From positions 1,184,001-1,248,000 of the forward strand of contig NZ_LR701459.1 of the NCBI RefSeq assembly GCF_902498825.1: a stretch of 64,000 nt of DNA, given 5' to 3'. Each line of letters starts with the position of its first letter. The stretch's first letter is position 1. The notes under the pieces were generated by a model that made no database searches, was not told the DNA's origin, and saw only the letters and a program-made list of their open reading frames with translations. Shown in pieces: positions 44,401 to 51,644 of the stretch. This stretch comes from Rhizobium sp. EC-SD404 (GTDB lineage: Bacteria; Pseudomonadota; Alphaproteobacteria; Rhizobiales; Rhizobiaceae). The translations under genes and the position numbers were made by a program.

Positions 44401-45384
44401 GAAGACGAAGACGAAGACGAAGAATCAGAGTCCGAAGATGATGAGGATAATTCCGAAAACGACGACGATGATGATGACGATGGCGACGCCGACCAAGGCA
44501 CGGTTACCATCGGGGGCACCAATCCAGGCGAGATCATCGGCGGTCATGGTGCGGACGTCCTGATCGGACGAGCTGTCGCCGATACGATCATCGGTCTTGG
44601 CGGCAACGACAAGATCAGTGCCGGCGACGGCGAGGACGCGATCTTCGGTGGCGATGGCGACGACACCATCCATGCCCATGGCAACCAGGACGAAGTCTTC
44701 GGCGGGGCCGGAAACGACCAGATCGATGCCGGCTGGGGTCATGATACGGTCTATGGCGAGGATGGCGACGACATCCTCACCGGTGCCGAAGGCAACGACA
44801 AGCTCTTCGGCGGGGACGGCGACGACCTCTTCATCGCTTCGGTCAGCGACGAAGCCGACACCTATTGGGGCGGCGAAGGCATCGACACGATCGACTACGC
44901 AGCTCTCACCGAGGACCTGACGATCAATCTCGGCAACGGCCTCAACGAGCGGGGCAGCGTGACGACGGCGGCGGGTGTCCGCGACGTCATCTACTCGATC
45001 GAGAACGCGATCGGCGGTGGCGGCAACGACACCATCACCGCAAGCGACGCGATCAACGTGCTCGATGGCGGCGAAGGGTCGGATGTCTACCGCTTCCTGT
45101 CGACGCTCGCAGCCGATGGCGACACGATCATGAACTTCGAGCCGGGCGACCGGATCGACGTCTCGGCTATCGACGCGAATGTGGGGGTCGGTGGAAATCA
45201 GCAATTCCAGCTGGTCTCAGGGGGATCGTTCACGTCGGCAGGCCAGATCAGGCAAAGCCACATCACGACGGCGGACGGCGAGTTCACCATCCTCTCGGGC
45301 AATGTCGACGGCAACACGGACGCGGACTTCGAGATCGCGATCAAGGGCCGGCATCACCTGACAGACACCGACATTCTGAGCTGA
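38452..45384 (+). CDS. Giant secreted animal-type haem peroxidase with RTX repeats (MopA-like)
   Basis: 2310 residues without a Sec signal. The peroxidase domain spans about residues 220-1000: distal histidine His290 in FFGQFFDHGLD, and proximal His696 in VVYRFGHSMLTE, as in animal-type haem peroxidases. RTX nonapeptide blocks (GGxGxDxLx) lie at about 1043-1190, 1597-1745 and 2020-2130. Between the last two is a run of about 80 residues that are almost all Asp and Glu (DNA 44250-44495). The C-terminus (SAIDANVG, then DFEIAIKGRHHLTDTDILS) is a type I secretion end. Bacterial enzymes of this type include the Mn(II)-oxidising MopA of Aurantimonas and Erythrobacter, but other substrates (phenols, halides, lipids) are possible. 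The ABC exporter gene follows. Confidence 0.9.
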   Translation: MTVKLNLADMQFILKQIKIAEGNSTAHSGSNALELTDIYVDALGNVVPQGTPGAVLAIPDPHTPFGLRTVDGSYNNILPGREFWGASNQPMPRLFEPNYINDSDLDSIDLNGPAPGGNLVQGNYAPGQSVVDADPRTISNLIVDMSINNPAAIYAALVFAGSEDPQADLEEILARNISVADAAENVTEAQAAVDDATAALTAAVGAYSAAVPATIDAIQAAAVDLAEAEATLATAQTVAANPQASMKALAEEKGITFNGNTIDIPNVAPDEGLSAPFNAWMTFFGQFFDHGLDLITKGGAGTVYVPLAADDPLVTHGPDGILGNGDEVPESSQFMVLTRATTVPGAGGVPTQVNVTTPFVDQNQTYTSNASHQVFLREYTMVEGEPMATGRLLTGTSGGLATWADVKEQALEMLGIQLSDMDVFAVPLLRTDAYGEFIRGDDGFPQVILSLGADGIPNTADDGVASGTPDNPVVLHFPVTGVPVPPGAVVPIRTANAFLDDIAHNAVPKLLVDHDRNPGTPPLAVTPDEDDVPGNVIEPNEFGVNLTYDDELLDHHFITGDGRGNENIGLTAVHHIFHSEHNRQIDAQKLTILQSGDLSFINEWLNDDLPAGTVLPTNLAEAQTLATQLNTAAAWDGERLFQAGRFATEMQYQHLVFEEFGRKIQPMIDVFVFNSITDVDPSIFAEFANVVYRFGHSMLTENMPRIDAAGNVLEDVGLVEAFLDPILFDEGMSSHDEAAASIIRGMTTERGNEIDEFVVNALRNNLLGLPLDLAAINIARGRDTGMPTLNEAREQLYAASGSSFLTPYTSWSEFAANLKNPISVVNFIAAYGKHPAIAGTLEQKRAAALELVLGVDAAGNPTALAGRSDFLNSTGAWNAELSGLNDIDLWIGGLAEKKMPFGGMLGSTFNAVFELQMENLQDGDRFYYLTRTQGQNFLNELEQNSFSKMMLANTALAQAGPDGIRGTSDDIVNRHIGVDSFARYDYVLEVNEANQADQNGDLAGKDPVGTDPFLEAMGLGKVVRDDPGTIEVDENYLRFFGGEHVVFGGTNGNDTIIADFGDDGIWGDAGDDRIEAGAGVDLVNGGAGNDIITDSGDTGDFLKGEEGDDVIANSNGLDIIMGGSGKDAVFVGVDATEVFGGEGDDFILGGDDMDFLMGNEGNDWMEAGAGFDTTAGDNSELFFNSAIKGHDVMFAGSDEHDFDAESGDDIMVQGESVMRNEGMFGFDWAIFKGMQFDGYADMRIPIFTTEAEDILRNRFDKTEALSGWNNNDTLIGDDRVFGELAPGDTVATTENIFFNDGLDAEGLARIEGLSEIVSLGASGLFESGNVLLGGAGNDRLQGNGGDDIIDGDRWLNVQIAITSSSGNAEVAVDTMKHVFTASEVATLGLQSEWANKSLFELMVARQIEPAQMRIVRSVVDSNDAASTDVAVFNDVITNYTITHNANGSLTVTQNAVTNVVDPQTERNLVSDGTDTVWNVEELHFANGVVYTVDQPAQGNLVLSTTTPTQGQALTVAIDGITDANGTTGATFAISWQRLVDGTWVNLPGATTATFTPGLGDVNSSIRAVVSFIDDAGNAEQIFSEQTEVVGMLYNGNGQANNELGTAGADFMNGAGGNDILNGLGSGDTLLGGGGSDTLVGGDGDDTLNGEGGADTLSGDAGNDILLGGAANDVLTGGIGDDTLNGEAGADTLNGDDGDDLLDGGAGNDTLNGGAGNDALSGGLGRNTINGGDGDDTITWNVGDGRDIIDGGVGGTDTVIINGDASEEIYRVWTRQTWDEFPGNNIVALHADTEIVITRNGVNNASVIAELRNVEEIVINTGDGADTILTNGDFEPTQLSQNTIRVNSGVGDKTIDISGLLSSHRLHFTSLGGNVTLIGTLRPQDVVVLAPGDDLSTYTLATNTDGSKTFGNGTNSITFTGDVPPQFQQALPPEDNDDEHEDDETENEDGDDNGVGDGDEEHEDGEGDDDDSDDDGDDEAEDEDEDEDEDEESESEDDEDNSENDDDDDDDGDADQGTVTIGGTNPGEIIGGHGADVLIGRAVADTIIGLGGNDKISAGDGEDAIFGGDGDDTIHAHGNQDEVFGGAGNDQIDAGWGHDTVYGEDGDDILTGAEGNDKLFGGDGDDLFIASVSDEADTYWGGEGIDTIDYAALTEDLTINLGNGLNERGSVTTAAGVRDVIYSIENAIGGGGNDTITASDAINVLDGGEGSDVYRFLSTLAADGDTIMNFEPGDRIDVSAIDANVGVGGNQQFQLVSGGSFTSAGQIRQSHITTADGEFTILSGNVDGNTDADFEIAIKGRHHLTDTDILS

Positions 45385-45400
45385 CAGTGCATGAGAAATG

Positions 45401-45432
45401 CCGATCCGCCGGTCGAGGAACCGGCGGATCGG
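45401..45432 (+). other. 12-bp perfect hairpin between peroxidase and ABC exporter genes
   Basis: CCGATCCGCCGG (45401-45412) and CCGGCGGATCGG (45421-45432) form an uninterrupted GC-rich stem with an 8-nt loop. No U-tract follows, so it is not a standard intrinsic terminator. It is well placed to reduce read-through or protect the 3' end, keeping the secreted enzyme more abundant than its exporter. Confidence 0.6.
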
Positions 45433-45487
45433 TCGCAAGAAAAGGCAATGGTTCCAACGCAGTTGCCATTCTCCGGGGGTTCGTTCA

Positions 45488-47254
45488 ATGAACAAGACCA
45501 GCAAGAAGACCAATACTGCCGCAAGCGCCAAGGTGCCGAACGTTCTCGGCAAGATGCGCTCTATCGGCATCTACCTTTTCGCCCTCTCGGGCATCATCAA
45601 CATCCTGGCGCTCACGGGCGCCATGTACATGCTTCAGATCTACGACCGGGCCCTGACGTCCGGTAGCATGCCGACGCTGATCGCGCTCTCCGCGCTTGCG
45701 ATCGGCCTTTATCTGTTTCAGGGCATCTTCGACATCCTGCGTTCGCAAATCCTGGTGCGCATTGGCGCACGCTACGACAGCGAGCTGGCGCCAATGGCGC
45801 ACAGCGTTGTGATCGAGATGCCGCGTTTCGGCTATTCCACGTCCGAGGCGATGGAACGCGGCCGTGACGTCGATACGATCCGCGGGTTCCTCGCCAGCCA
45901 GGGTCCGGTTGCGTTGTTCGACCTGCCGTGGATGCCGGTCTTCCTGATTTTTATCTATCTGTTGCATCCGATGCTCGGGCTTCTGACGCTTGGCGGCGCG
46001 ATCGTGCTGGCCTGCCTGACGATCGCGACGGAGATGCTGACGCGCCGCTCGAGCCGCGAGATGAACAAGGCGGCATTGACCCGCAACACGCTTGCCGACG
46101 GCCACGCCGCCAACGCCGAAATCCTGAAGGCGATGGGATTCACCGGGCGCGCGGTGGAGCGGTTCGAAGAGGCCAACAAGGCGCATCTCGCATTACAGAC
46201 GAAGACAAGCGACATCACTGGCACGTTCAGCGGCCTTTCCAAGGTGCTGCGCATGATCCTGCAGTCGGCGGTCCTCGGTATGGGCGCATTTTTGACCATC
46301 CAGGGCGAATTGTCCGCAGGCGGCATCATCGCCGCGTCCATCGTGTCTGCCCGTGCTCTGGCTCCGGTCGATCTGGTCATCGGCCAGTGGAAGGGCATGC
46401 AGGCGGCCCGGCGCAGCTTCAAGCGGCTGGGCGAAACGCTGGCGGCAATGGAGGACAAGTCGGCTCTTATCGACCTTCCTGCACCGGCACGCAGTCTCAA
46501 GGTCGAGAACGTCACGATTGCCGCCCCGGCGTCGGGTGCAGTCCTCCTCGGCGAAGTCAGCTTCGAACTGAAGGGTGGACAGGCGCTTGGTCTGATCGGC
46601 CCGAGTGGCGGCGGCAAGACATCGCTGGTTCGGGCCATGGTCGGCATCTGGCCGCTGTTGCGTGGTGCGATCCGTCTCGACGATGCCGATCTCGAACAGT
46701 ATCGCGAGGACGTGCTGTGCAAGGCGATTGGCTACCTCCCGCAGGACGTGGCGCTGCTGGACGGCACGATCGCCGAGAACATCTCGCGGTTCGACCGCGA
46801 GCAGAACGCCCGCAAGATCGTCGTGGCTGCAAAGGCGGCCGGCGTGCACGAGCTGATCGTGAGGCTGCGCGAAGGATACCAGACACAGCTCGGTTCGAAC
46901 GGCATGGCGCTTTCGGCCGGCCAACGTCAACGCATCGGCCTTGCCCGTGCGCTCTATGACGATCCATTCCTGGTCGTGCTCGACGAGCCGAACTCCAACC
47001 TCGACGGGGAAGGCGAAGCCGCGCTCACAGCGGCGATCACCGGCGTGCGCAACCGTGGCGGCATCGTTGTCGTCGTGGCGCATCGGCCGAGTGCGCTTGC
47101 TGCGGTCGACATGGTCGGCATGGTTCAGAACGGGCGACTGGTCGCATTCGGGCCGAAGGAGGAAATCCTCCAGGACACGCCACCGCGCCGCAAGCCAGCC
47201 TTGGCGGAGCGTGGCGAACTCGCGCGCCGATCTCTTGAACGCACCAACGCCTGA
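45488..47254 (+). CDS. Type I secretion ABC transporter (PrtD/RsaD type)
   Basis: 588 residues. Six membrane helices fill the first ~320 residues; the nucleotide-binding domain has Walker A GPSGGGKTS at about 371, the PrtD-type signature LSAGQRQRIGLARAL at about 475 and Walker B FLVVLDEPNSNLDGEG. There is no N-terminal C39-like domain, as usual for exporters of RTX enzymes with uncleaved C-terminal signals. It should export the peroxidase and the RTX protein encoded on either side. The ATG at 45488 was chosen; the frame from 45398 runs through the hairpin. Confidence 0.93.
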   Translation: MNKTSKKTNTAASAKVPNVLGKMRSIGIYLFALSGIINILALTGAMYMLQIYDRALTSGSMPTLIALSALAIGLYLFQGIFDILRSQILVRIGARYDSELAPMAHSVVIEMPRFGYSTSEAMERGRDVDTIRGFLASQGPVALFDLPWMPVFLIFIYLLHPMLGLLTLGGAIVLACLTIATEMLTRRSSREMNKAALTRNTLADGHAANAEILKAMGFTGRAVERFEEANKAHLALQTKTSDITGTFSGLSKVLRMILQSAVLGMGAFLTIQGELSAGGIIAASIVSARALAPVDLVIGQWKGMQAARRSFKRLGETLAAMEDKSALIDLPAPARSLKVENVTIAAPASGAVLLGEVSFELKGGQALGLIGPSGGGKTSLVRAMVGIWPLLRGAIRLDDADLEQYREDVLCKAIGYLPQDVALLDGTIAENISRFDREQNARKIVVAAKAAGVHELIVRLREGYQTQLGSNGMALSAGQRQRIGLARALYDDPFLVVLDEPNSNLDGEGEAALTAAITGVRNRGGIVVVVAHRPSALAAVDMVGMVQNGRLVAFGPKEEILQDTPPRRKPALAERGELARRSLERTNA

Positions 47255-47275
47255 GCAGATTGAGGGACTGAGACA

Positions 47276-50200
47276 ATGGATGAGCGGCTCTTTCTCAATC
47301 GGTGGCAGAACACCAACCCGACGGCGGCCAAGAAGCGCTTCGAGGAGACCGAGGGCGGCGGGCGCATGCAGACGATGGCCATGATGCCCTTCATCGCCGT
47401 CGGCCTGTTCACGGCGTTAAGGAAGCTCTTCGCCAACGAGGTGGAGCCTTTCTCGTCCGACAAGCCGCTGCGCGACCTGGCACAGGCTACACCGGAGCCG
47501 GAAAGTGACCCGCTGTCGTTCGAGGCCGACCTCGATCGCATCGGGCAAATCGCCTCGTCGCTCAACCAGCTCTCGGTCGACATCGCAGCCGGCGTCGGTG
47601 CGCGCATCTCATTTCTGGGTCAGACGGGCGACGCCGTTGCTTTCGAGGCTGGCCTGCGCGCGGCCGGAGGCGGCTCCTTGCGTCCTTTAAAGCCGGGGAA
47701 AGCTGGGCGGGCGAACGACAACCACGTTGAAGGCACGCCATCTCCTCGCAAGGTGAAGTCGGATGAACGAGCCACCAAGCGGCGCGACGACGATGACGGC
47801 AAGGACAAGACGCCGAACCGGGCCCCGACGCTTGCAGGACCCGTGAGCCTGAAGGACAGTCTGGTCAACCAGGCGATCGTCATCGCAGCTGCGGATTTGC
47901 TCGTCGGTGCATCGGACGCCGACGGCGATGTCCTGACGGTTCAGGATCTTTTGGCTTCGTCCGGCACGATCACGCAAACGGCGCCGGGCAAGTGGCTCTA
48001 TACGCCCGCCTACGACTACGTCGGCGAAGTCATCTTCACCTACAAGATCAGTGACGGAAAAACGTCCGTCCAGCAGGTGGCCTACAGCGATCTCGATCAC
48101 GAAAATCCCGACATCATCGGAACGAGCGGCAACGATATCCTGATCGGCACGCCGGATCCGGACCGTATGTTCGGTCTCGATGGCGACGATCTGATCTACG
48201 GCCGGGCCCAGAACGACACGCTGTTCGGCGGCAACGGCAACGACCGGCTCTATGGCGAGGATGGCGACGACACGCTCTTCGGGGGTTTTGGCGACGACAT
48301 GCTGTTCGGTGGCCGGGGCAACGACCGGCTCTTTGGCGAAGACGGCAATGACAAGCTCTTCGGCGAAGACGGCGATGACACGCTCGTCGGTGATGCGGGC
48401 CACGACCATCTTGAAGGCGGCGCGGGCAAGGACAATCTCGACGGCGGGATTGGGGACGACGTTCTCGATGGCGGAACCGAAGACGACATTCTCCTGGCAG
48501 GTCTCGGCAACGACCTGGCTCGCGGTGGCGACGGTGCCGACCTCATCCGGGCAGGTGCGGGCGACGACGTGGCTGAAGGCGGAGCGGGCGATGACGTCAT
48601 CGAGGGCGAGGCGGGCGACGATCACCTTTCGGGCGGCGATGGCGCAGACCAGATCTCCGGTGGCGACGGCGAGGATCAGCTGAGCGGCAACGATGGCGAC
48701 GATATCCTCGCGGGCGATGCAGGCGACGACGTCATTTCCGGCGGTGATGGCCGCGACGAGCTGTCCGGCGGAAGCGGCGCAGACGAATTGTCCGGTGGAA
48801 ACGGGAACGACGATCTCAGCGGTGACGCCGGGGACGATGTGCTTTCAGGTGATGCCGGCAATGACGTTCTCGACGGTGGTGAAGGCCGTGACACGCTCGA
48901 TGGCGGCGAGGGTGCCGACCTGATCCTCGCCGGTGCTGGCGACGACGTTGTCGAAGGCGGGACAGGTGACGATGTCATTCAAGGCCAGGCCGGGGACGAT
49001 GAGCTTTCGGGGGGCGAGGGCGCCGACCAGATGTCTGGCGGTGAAGGAGCCGATCAGCTGAGCGGGGACGCGGGCAACGACGCGCTCTCGGGTGATGCCG
49101 GCGACGACGTTCTCGACGGCGGCTCTGGCAACGACGAGATCGACGGTGGCGATGGTCACGACACGATCGATGGCGGCGAAGGTGCCGACATAATCCTGGC
49201 CGGCGCAGGCGACGATGTCGCCGATGGTGGGTCGGGTGACGACGTCATCGAAGGCGAGGCAGGCGACGACGAGCTTTCGGGTGGCGATGGCGCGGATGAC
49301 ATTTCAGGCGGTGACGGCGCGGATCAGCTGAGCGGCGACGCAGGCGACGATGTGCTTTCGGGCGACGCAGGCAACGACTTGCTCGACGGTGGTGATGGCC
49401 ACGACACGATCGATGGCGGCGAAGGCGCCGACATGATCCTGGCTGGCGCCGGTGACGATGTCGCCGAGGGCGGGGCTGGTGATGATGTCATCGAAGGCGA
49501 GGCAGGCGACGACGAGCTTTCGGGTGGCGATGGCGCGGATGACATTTCAGGCGGTGACGGCGCGGATCAGCTGAGCGGCGACGCAGGCGACGATGTGCTT
49601 TCGGGCGACGCAGGCAACGACTTGCTCGACGGTGGTGATGGCCACGACACGATCGATGGCGGCGAAGGCGCCGACATGATCCTGGCTGGCGCGGGTGACG
49701 ATGTCGCCGAGGGCGGGGCTGGTGATGATGTCATCGAAGGCGAGGCCGGCGACGACGAACTTTCGGGCGGCGACGGTGCGGATGACATTTCCGGCGGTGA
49801 CGGCGCGGATCAGCTGAGCGGCGACGCAGGCGACGATGTGCTTTCGGGCGACGCAGGCGACGATGAGATTGACGGTGGCGATGGTCACGACACGATAGAT
49901 GGCGGCGAAGGTGCCGACATGATCCTGGCTGGTGCCGGTGACGATGTCGCCGATGGTGGGGCTGGTGATGATGTCATCGAAGGCGAGGCCGGCGACGACG
50001 AACTTTCGGGTGGCGATGGCGCGGATGACATTTCAGGCGGTGACGGCGCGGATCAGCTGAGCGGCGACGCAGGCGACGATGTGCTTTCGGGCGACGCAGG
50101 CAACGACTTGCTCGACGGTGGTGATGGCCACGACGCGATCGATGGCGGCGAAGGCGCCGACATAATCCTGGCTGGCGCCGGTGACGATGTCGCCGAGGGC

Positions 50201-51598
50201 GGGGCTGGTGATGATGTCATCGAAGGCGAGGCCGGCGACGACGAACTTTCGGGCGGCGACGGTGCGGATGACATTTCCGGCGGTGACGGCGCGGATCAGC
50301 TGAGCGGCGACGCAGGCGACGATGTGCTTTCGGGCGATGCCGGCGATGACGTTCTCGACGGTGGCGACGGCAGTGATGACCTCTCGGGCGGGACCGGCGC
50401 TGACGAATTGATCGGCGGCGAAGGCGATGACAGTCTGGATGGCGGCGAGGGAGCCGATGTGATCCTCGCCGGCCTTGGCGATGATGTGGCAGACGGTGGA
50501 TCCGGCGACGATGTCATCGAGGGGAATGAGGGCGACGATGTCCTGTCCGGCGGCACCGGCAACGATTGTGTGGACGGCGGTGCAGGCGATGACCTGATCC
50601 GCGGCGGCGCGGGCGGCGACCTGCTTCTTGGTGCTGAAGGCGACGATGTCGTCGAAGGCGGTGACGGCAACGATACCGTCAACGGTGGCGAAGGCGCCGA
50701 CACGCTGAGCGGCGAGCAAGGTGACGACGTCATCATCGGCGGCGCCGGTGACGATACGATGGCCGGCGATGAAGGCGACGACGTCCTTCATGCGGGCGTC
50801 GGAGAGGACGTCCTCGATGGCGGCGACGGTAGCGATATCCTGCACGGTGACGAAGGCGATGATATCGTCGACGGCGGTGCAGGCGATGATGTCATCGATG
50901 GGGGCGAAGGCGACGATGTCCTGGCTGGAAGTGCTGGCGACGACATCGTTTCCGGTGGCGAAGGCCAGGACGTTCTCAGCGGCGGCGAAGGGTCCGACAT
51001 GCTGTATGGCGACGAAGGGGACGACCTTTTCATCGCGATCTCGGAAGACGGCGATGATCTGATTATCGGCGGCACCGGTACCGACACCTACGACCTTTCC
51101 CAGATCGTCGCTGACGTGCTGGTCGATCTGCCGGGCGGCTTCGTGCAGAGCCTCGACACGGGCTATGACGAAGTCTTCGATATCGAGAACGTGCGCGGCG
51201 GTCGGGGCAACGATTGGCTTGTTGCCGATGATGAAATCAACGTCTTCACCGGTGGATACGGTAATGACACCTTCGTCTTCCGAAAGATGAGCGATCTGAC
51301 GAACGAGGGTGGCCCGCGCGACGAGATCACCGACTTTACGGTTGGAGACCGCATCGATTTCTCGCGGATATCCGGCCCGGAAGGCCAGCTCTTCGTCGAT
51401 ATCGCAGGCGCGACATTCACCGAGGCCGGCAGCGTCGGCTTCCGCCATGAGCGGTTCGGCGACAGTGATTACACGATCGTTTCGGGAACGACCGACACCG
51501 ACCCGGACGCAGAATTCGAACTTGCACTTCTCGGACACCATCAGTTGACGCGTGAAGATTTCATTCTCGCGGCACGAGACGTCGACGCACAGGCCTGA
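47276..51598 (+). CDS. Large RTX calcium-binding protein with cadherin-like domain
   Basis: 1440 residues encoded between the exporter's ABC and membrane-fusion genes. The N-terminal ~175 residues are not RTX: MDERLFLNRWQNTNPTAAKKR, then a hydrophobic stretch MAMMPFIAVGLFTALRKLF, and a basic-acidic linker. A cadherin-like domain (NRAPTLAGPVSL to FTYKISDG) follows at about 182-275, then over a hundred RTX nonapeptides to about residue 1265. The C-terminal ~170 residues resemble the peroxidase C-terminus (DTYDLSQIVADVLVDLPGG; ELALLGHHQLTREDFIL), so the two proteins share a secretion signal. No enzymatic domain is seen. A calcium-dependent surface scaffold or matrix protein is the likeliest role. 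Confidence 0.88.
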   Translation: MDERLFLNRWQNTNPTAAKKRFEETEGGGRMQTMAMMPFIAVGLFTALRKLFANEVEPFSSDKPLRDLAQATPEPESDPLSFEADLDRIGQIASSLNQLSVDIAAGVGARISFLGQTGDAVAFEAGLRAAGGGSLRPLKPGKAGRANDNHVEGTPSPRKVKSDERATKRRDDDDGKDKTPNRAPTLAGPVSLKDSLVNQAIVIAAADLLVGASDADGDVLTVQDLLASSGTITQTAPGKWLYTPAYDYVGEVIFTYKISDGKTSVQQVAYSDLDHENPDIIGTSGNDILIGTPDPDRMFGLDGDDLIYGRAQNDTLFGGNGNDRLYGEDGDDTLFGGFGDDMLFGGRGNDRLFGEDGNDKLFGEDGDDTLVGDAGHDHLEGGAGKDNLDGGIGDDVLDGGTEDDILLAGLGNDLARGGDGADLIRAGAGDDVAEGGAGDDVIEGEAGDDHLSGGDGADQISGGDGEDQLSGNDGDDILAGDAGDDVISGGDGRDELSGGSGADELSGGNGNDDLSGDAGDDVLSGDAGNDVLDGGEGRDTLDGGEGADLILAGAGDDVVEGGTGDDVIQGQAGDDELSGGEGADQMSGGEGADQLSGDAGNDALSGDAGDDVLDGGSGNDEIDGGDGHDTIDGGEGADIILAGAGDDVADGGSGDDVIEGEAGDDELSGGDGADDISGGDGADQLSGDAGDDVLSGDAGNDLLDGGDGHDTIDGGEGADMILAGAGDDVAEGGAGDDVIEGEAGDDELSGGDGADDISGGDGADQLSGDAGDDVLSGDAGNDLLDGGDGHDTIDGGEGADMILAGAGDDVAEGGAGDDVIEGEAGDDELSGGDGADDISGGDGADQLSGDAGDDVLSGDAGDDEIDGGDGHDTIDGGEGADMILAGAGDDVADGGAGDDVIEGEAGDDELSGGDGADDISGGDGADQLSGDAGDDVLSGDAGNDLLDGGDGHDAIDGGEGADIILAGAGDDVAEGGAGDDVIEGEAGDDELSGGDGADDISGGDGADQLSGDAGDDVLSGDAGDDVLDGGDGSDDLSGGTGADELIGGEGDDSLDGGEGADVILAGLGDDVADGGSGDDVIEGNEGDDVLSGGTGNDCVDGGAGDDLIRGGAGGDLLLGAEGDDVVEGGDGNDTVNGGEGADTLSGEQGDDVIIGGAGDDTMAGDEGDDVLHAGVGEDVLDGGDGSDILHGDEGDDIVDGGAGDDVIDGGEGDDVLAGSAGDDIVSGGEGQDVLSGGEGSDMLYGDEGDDLFIAISEDGDDLIIGGTGTDTYDLSQIVADVLVDLPGGFVQSLDTGYDEVFDIENVRGGRGNDWLVADDEINVFTGGYGNDTFVFRKMSDLTNEGGPRDEITDFTVGDRIDFSRISGPEGQLFVDIAGATFTEAGSVGFRHERFGDSDYTIVSGTTDTDPDAEFELALLGHHQLTREDFILAARDVDAQA
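49127..50341 (+). repeat. Five near-identical 243-bp tandem repeats in the RTX gene
   Basis: The units are 49127-49369, 49370-49612, 49613-49855, 49856-50098 and 50099-50341. Each encodes 81 residues, exactly nine RTX nonapeptides, and they differ at only a few bases. The marker GACGARCTTTCGGG (R is A or G) recurs at 243-bp steps starting near 49268. A more diverged copy precedes them at a 270-bp step. The array indicates recent unequal duplication and probably varies in copy number between strains. Confidence 0.9.
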
Positions 51599-51644
51599 CA
51601 CGCGGCAGCGAACGCGCCGCCCCTTTATCCAGTGGAGCATGAGC

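Noticed and set aside
38452..45384. Firm call of the peroxidase as the Mn(II) oxidase MopA
   Set aside because: Haem ligands and RTX layout fit, but similar RTX peroxidases occur in bacteria not known to oxidise Mn(II); the gene symbol was therefore withheld.
48100..51060. CRISPR-like regular repeats
   Set aside because: The repeats are in-frame RTX nonapeptide codons without unique spacers, so this is a protein-coding tandem array.
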